Assembly: GCA_038230775.1 (NCBI GenBank)
Contig: JBBRMQ010000041.1
Span: forward strand, 1 to 23,056
Reading direction: 5' to 3'
Length of the DNA stretch: 23,056 bases
Origin: JBBRMQ01 sp038230775
GTDB taxonomy: Bacteria > Acidobacteriota > Thermoanaerobaculia > Gp7-AA8
Translations under genes and position numbers: made by a program
The notes under the pieces: model-generated
The model's database searches: none
Seen by the model: only the letters and a program-made list of their open reading frames with translations
What the model was told of the DNA's origin: nothing
Shown here: piece by piece, positions 21,010-23,056 of the stretch
Position numbering within the stretch: position 1 is the stretch's first letter
Layout: each line of letters starts with the position of its first letter

Positions 21010-21939
21010 TCAGAAATCCGCGCGGCTCATCTCGAAAGCCGCGCCGTCCTTTGTGACTGCGTCTACTTGGGAGACGAGGCCTTCTATCGCTGACGTGCCC
21101 GACGTGACAGTTGCATAAACGACAACCGTGTCTTCTGGGGCCGCTACTCCGAGAGCTTGTAGAAGGTTGCTGATCGAAGCCGTCTGTCCTGGACCGAGGT
21201 TGTCGATGGTGATCGTTTTTCCAATGGGTAGCCCCGACGAATTGGCGTACGCCGTTATCTGAACCGTGATCGTGCCGCCCGCCCCGCCATTTGGCGTGAG
21301 ACCGGTGTTGTTAATGAAGAGATTGGCATAGGTCTGACTGCCACTGCCTCCGCGTGTGTCGCGCATGACGGCAACCAACGACTGCGGCTCATTCGTCGAG
21401 ATTTCGTGACCTCTGAGCGAAACGCCAACCATGCCGCCACCAAAGGTATTCGAGAAGCGGGCGGTCGCGGTCCCTTGCCCCCGCTTGGTGAATCCGTTGA
21501 AAACGAAGAGAACCGAACCGATGAACCCGTCCGGCTCGATGGAGGCGGGAAGACGGTTGGCTTTGACCAGCACGTCGATGAAGTCGTCGAAATGTGCGTT
21601 CTGACGGCCTCGCATCGCTCCGACACCTTGCGCAACGACGGCGCCTGACCCGTCAATGCTTCCGTTCAACGCCAGCGGTTCCTGCGTGGTCATGTCCACC
21701 CCATCGAGGTAGAAGTCGACCTGGGTTGCTCCGGCGGTGGTGTTCGTCACGTCAACCGACGTGATGAACAGAGTGTTGCCCGCACCAATCAGACGCCCGA
21801 CCAGAGACACACTGACGCTGAGCCCCTTTGCATTCGCAAGGCTCTGCCGGGGAAGACTCGACCGGCCTGTGAAGGCGGCCCCGGTGAGCGGGATGATCAT
21901 GCAGCTCGAGAAAACGATCAAACTCAGCCTGCGCCGCAT
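21010..21939 (-). CDS. Secreted protein of unknown function
   Basis: A 309-residue protein. ATG 21939 is preceded by AAAGGAGTGACT, a good ribosome binding site, and starts MRRRLSLIVFSSCMIIPLTG, a Sec signal peptide. The mature protein is rich in Gly, Thr, Ser and Val with alternating short strands, for example LFITSVDVTNTTAGATQVDF, VLFVFNGFTKRGQGTATARF and TITVQITAYANSSGLPIGKT, suggesting beta-sandwich domains. No catalytic motif or surface-anchor motif is visible. It follows the Vgb-like gene by 40 bp on the same strand, so the two are likely co-transcribed. Not recognised as a named family. Confidence 0.75.
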   Translation of the reverse strand: MRRRLSLIVFSSCMIIPLTGAAFTGRSSLPRQSLANAKGLSVSVSLVGRLIGAGNTLFITSVDVTNTTAGATQVDFYLDGVDMTTQEPLALNGSIDGSGAVVAQGVGAMRGRQNAHFDDFIDVLVKANRLPASIEPDGFIGSVLFVFNGFTKRGQGTATARFSNTFGGGMVGVSLRGHEISTNEPQSLVAVMRDTRGGSGSQTYANLFINNTGLTPNGGAGGTITVQITAYANSSGLPIGKTITIDNLGPGQTASISNLLQALGVAAPEDTVVVYATVTSGTSAIEGLVSQVDAVTKDGAAFEMSRADF

Positions 21940-21979
21940 AGTCACTCCTTTCCTGCCTTTAGAATTGTATTTCGACCCT

Positions 21980-23056
21980 TCAAGGTCGTCCGTCCTTATT
22001 AATAAGTGGCTGCTCCTCAGGAACTCGCGAATTGGCATCGGCGATACTCCTAGGTCCATACACAGTTATCGAGTAATGGACAATCGCTGTGCAGTGGTTC
22101 TTGTCGCTGACAATCAGATCGAATTCGTAAACGTTAGGTAAATCCAGGTCCACATGCCATATACCGACTTGCGTGTAGACTGCACTGGTGAACCCCGGAG
22201 GGGCGCCCCCAGTCACCGAAAGAGTAATAGGAGGCGTACCGCCTTGGATTGCTACGACGAAAGCAAGATTAGCCCCGATTCGCTCCGAGATGGAAGTGTC
22301 TCCAACCCTGACCACGATCGGCGGAATGCAGGGATCTTGCACGTGCGCAACGATCGGATTGACTTCAACCGGTGCTCCTCCGCCGATGGCGTCGGCGCTC
22401 AAAATAAGACATTCCGAGCCGCAAGGCTCGATCCCATCCCCGTATTGTTTGTTCGAAATCTGCGTTGAGTTCACGGTTTCATCAGCAACGACAAAGGACG
22501 GCGTTGTCGCGGTGGGGTCGATCTGGCCAAGGTATCCCTGGAAATCGCCCCCGCCGAGGAACGTGAAGTACGGGAAGTAGAGTTTCCTGTCCTGTCCGGT
22601 CGTAATGTTGTTCGGCACCGAGCCCGCTGCTAACGGGAAACGCGTCGCTGCACCGGTCGTGGTGATGCGTCCCACCGCCGCTGACCAATCGGTGTACCAG
22701 AGATTGCCGTCCGATCCTCGCGTAATGCCGAAGGGTGAGGCGTTTCCCGTGCCCTTCGGCGCGGGGAACTCCGTGATCGCACCGGCTGTGGTGATCCTGC
22801 CGATCTTTCCTGCCGCTGTCTCGGTGAACCAGAGGTTGCCGTCCGGTCCCGTCGTGATGATCGAAGGGGACGCGAATTTCGAGCTCAGCGCGTATTCGGT
22901 GATGACGCCCGCAGTGGTGATCTTTCCGAGCATCCCGCCCACGTTCTCCGTAAACCAGAGGTTCCCATCAGGGCCCGACGTGATCGCGGAGTGCCCGGAG
23001 CCGCCGAAAGCAAACCGCCGGAACGCGTCGATGGTTGCGATCGAATAGCTCGTGAA
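21980..23056 (-). CDS. Vgb-like beta-propeller protein with C-terminal Ig-like domain, 5' end outside window
   Basis: The frame is open to the right window edge (at least 358 residues), so the start and any signal peptide are missing. Propeller blades repeat the unit GPDGNLWFTE...GKIGRITTAG: ITSGPDGNLWFTENVGGMLG, then ITTGPDGNLWFTETAAGKIG, then GITRGSDGNLWYTDWSAAVG, as in the virginiamycin B lyase-like fold (NHL-related). A region with a Cys pair (PCGSECLILS) follows. An Ig/He_PIG-like domain comes next: FVVAIQGGTPPITLSVTGGA, then LPNVYEFDLIVSDKNHCTAI. The extra Ig domain argues for a secreted binding protein and not a streptogramin-cleaving enzyme. Local base composition around 21950-22500 is richer in A and T than the rest of the window. 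Confidence 0.78.
   Translation of the reverse strand, partial: FTSYSIATIDAFRRFAFGGSGHSAITSGPDGNLWFTENVGGMLGKITTAGVITEYALSSKFASPSIITTGPDGNLWFTETAAGKIGRITTAGAITEFPAPKGTGNASPFGITRGSDGNLWYTDWSAAVGRITTTGAATRFPLAAGSVPNNITTGQDRKLYFPYFTFLGGGDFQGYLGQIDPTATTPSFVVADETVNSTQISNKQYGDGIEPCGSECLILSADAIGGGAPVEVNPIVAHVQDPCIPPIVVRVGDTSISERIGANLAFVVAIQGGTPPITLSVTGGAPPGFTSAVYTQVGIWHVDLDLPNVYEFDLIVSDKNHCTAIVHYSITVYGPRSIADANSRVPEEQPLINKDGRP

Noticed and set aside
21980..23056. Streptogramin (virginiamycin B) resistance by a Vgb enzyme
   Set aside because: Only the propeller repeat is shared; the protein has an extra Ig-like domain and sits in a secreted-protein context, and the catalytic residues could not be confirmed from the partial sequence.
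1..23056. CRISPR array, tRNA, rRNA, or defence/secondary-metabolite cluster
   Set aside because: No regularly spaced direct repeats with unique spacers, no cloverleaf or rRNA sequence, and no recognisable defence or biosynthetic genes were seen on either strand.

Overview
The window is a GC-rich stretch of bacterial chromosome with short intergenic gaps. Many products are secreted or membrane proteins, and intergenic palindromic repeats are abundant. The gene types suggest an Acidobacteriota-like soil bacterium of the Vicinamibacteria or Thermoanaerobaculia kind: an Asp-box (VPS10/sortilin-type) secreted protein coupled to a LolA-like protein, an M4 peptidase with tandem C-terminal domains, an OPT transporter, DUF6624 and DUF4337. 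Translated repeats of the form 'RLKPAPT' and 'HPERSEG' also fit. This placement is inference; no rRNA or marker gene is present.

Layout: (1) 3-602 (+), a two-cupin protein cut by the left edge, with a palindromic repeat lying in frame in its coding sequence. It overlaps tail to tail with an APC amino-acid permease (516-1850, -). (2) A small conserved protein (2134-2379, +) and a repeat-filled gap. (3) A translationally coupled pair on + : a LolA-like secreted protein (2598-3341) and a 1030-residue Asp-box beta-propeller protein (3338-6430). (4) 6431-6769, a gene-free gap made of stacked inverted repeats. (5) A compact minus-strand operon (SRPBCC, GNAT, DUF6624) with two 4-bp start/stop overlaps, diverging from a patatin-like phospholipase (8504-9781, +). 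(6) Proline dehydrogenase (9849-10751, -) behind a two-helix pore-loop membrane protein (10800-11165, -), a small membrane protein (+), a second GNAT (-) and a secreted Tyr/Gly-rich protein (-). (7) An OPT transporter (12818-14698, +), a small lipoprotein (+), an NTF2-like protein (-) and a Yip1-family membrane protein (+). (8) A 1211-residue M4 metallopeptidase (16545-20180, -) followed in frame by an orphan C-terminal fragment. (9) A DUF4337 protein (+) that appears to lack its C-terminal membrane segments, abutting a nucleotidyltransferase-like remnant with an in-frame stop. (10) Two minus-strand secreted proteins, the second a Vgb-like beta-propeller cut by the right edge.

Most genes are single housekeeping or envelope functions: amino-acid uptake and catabolism (APC permease, OPT transporter, proline dehydrogenase) alongside extracellular proteolysis and propeller proteins. 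A scavenging lifestyle on peptides would tie these together, but that is inference. I found no defence island, biosynthetic cluster, CRISPR array, tRNA, rRNA or transposase. The least ordinary signals are the network of palindromic repeats (one in a coding region, one a 40-bp near-perfect inverted repeat, one a composite present twice), a heptanucleotide tandem repeat in a signal-peptide region, a pore-loop protein without a TVGYG filter, and two decayed gene fragments.
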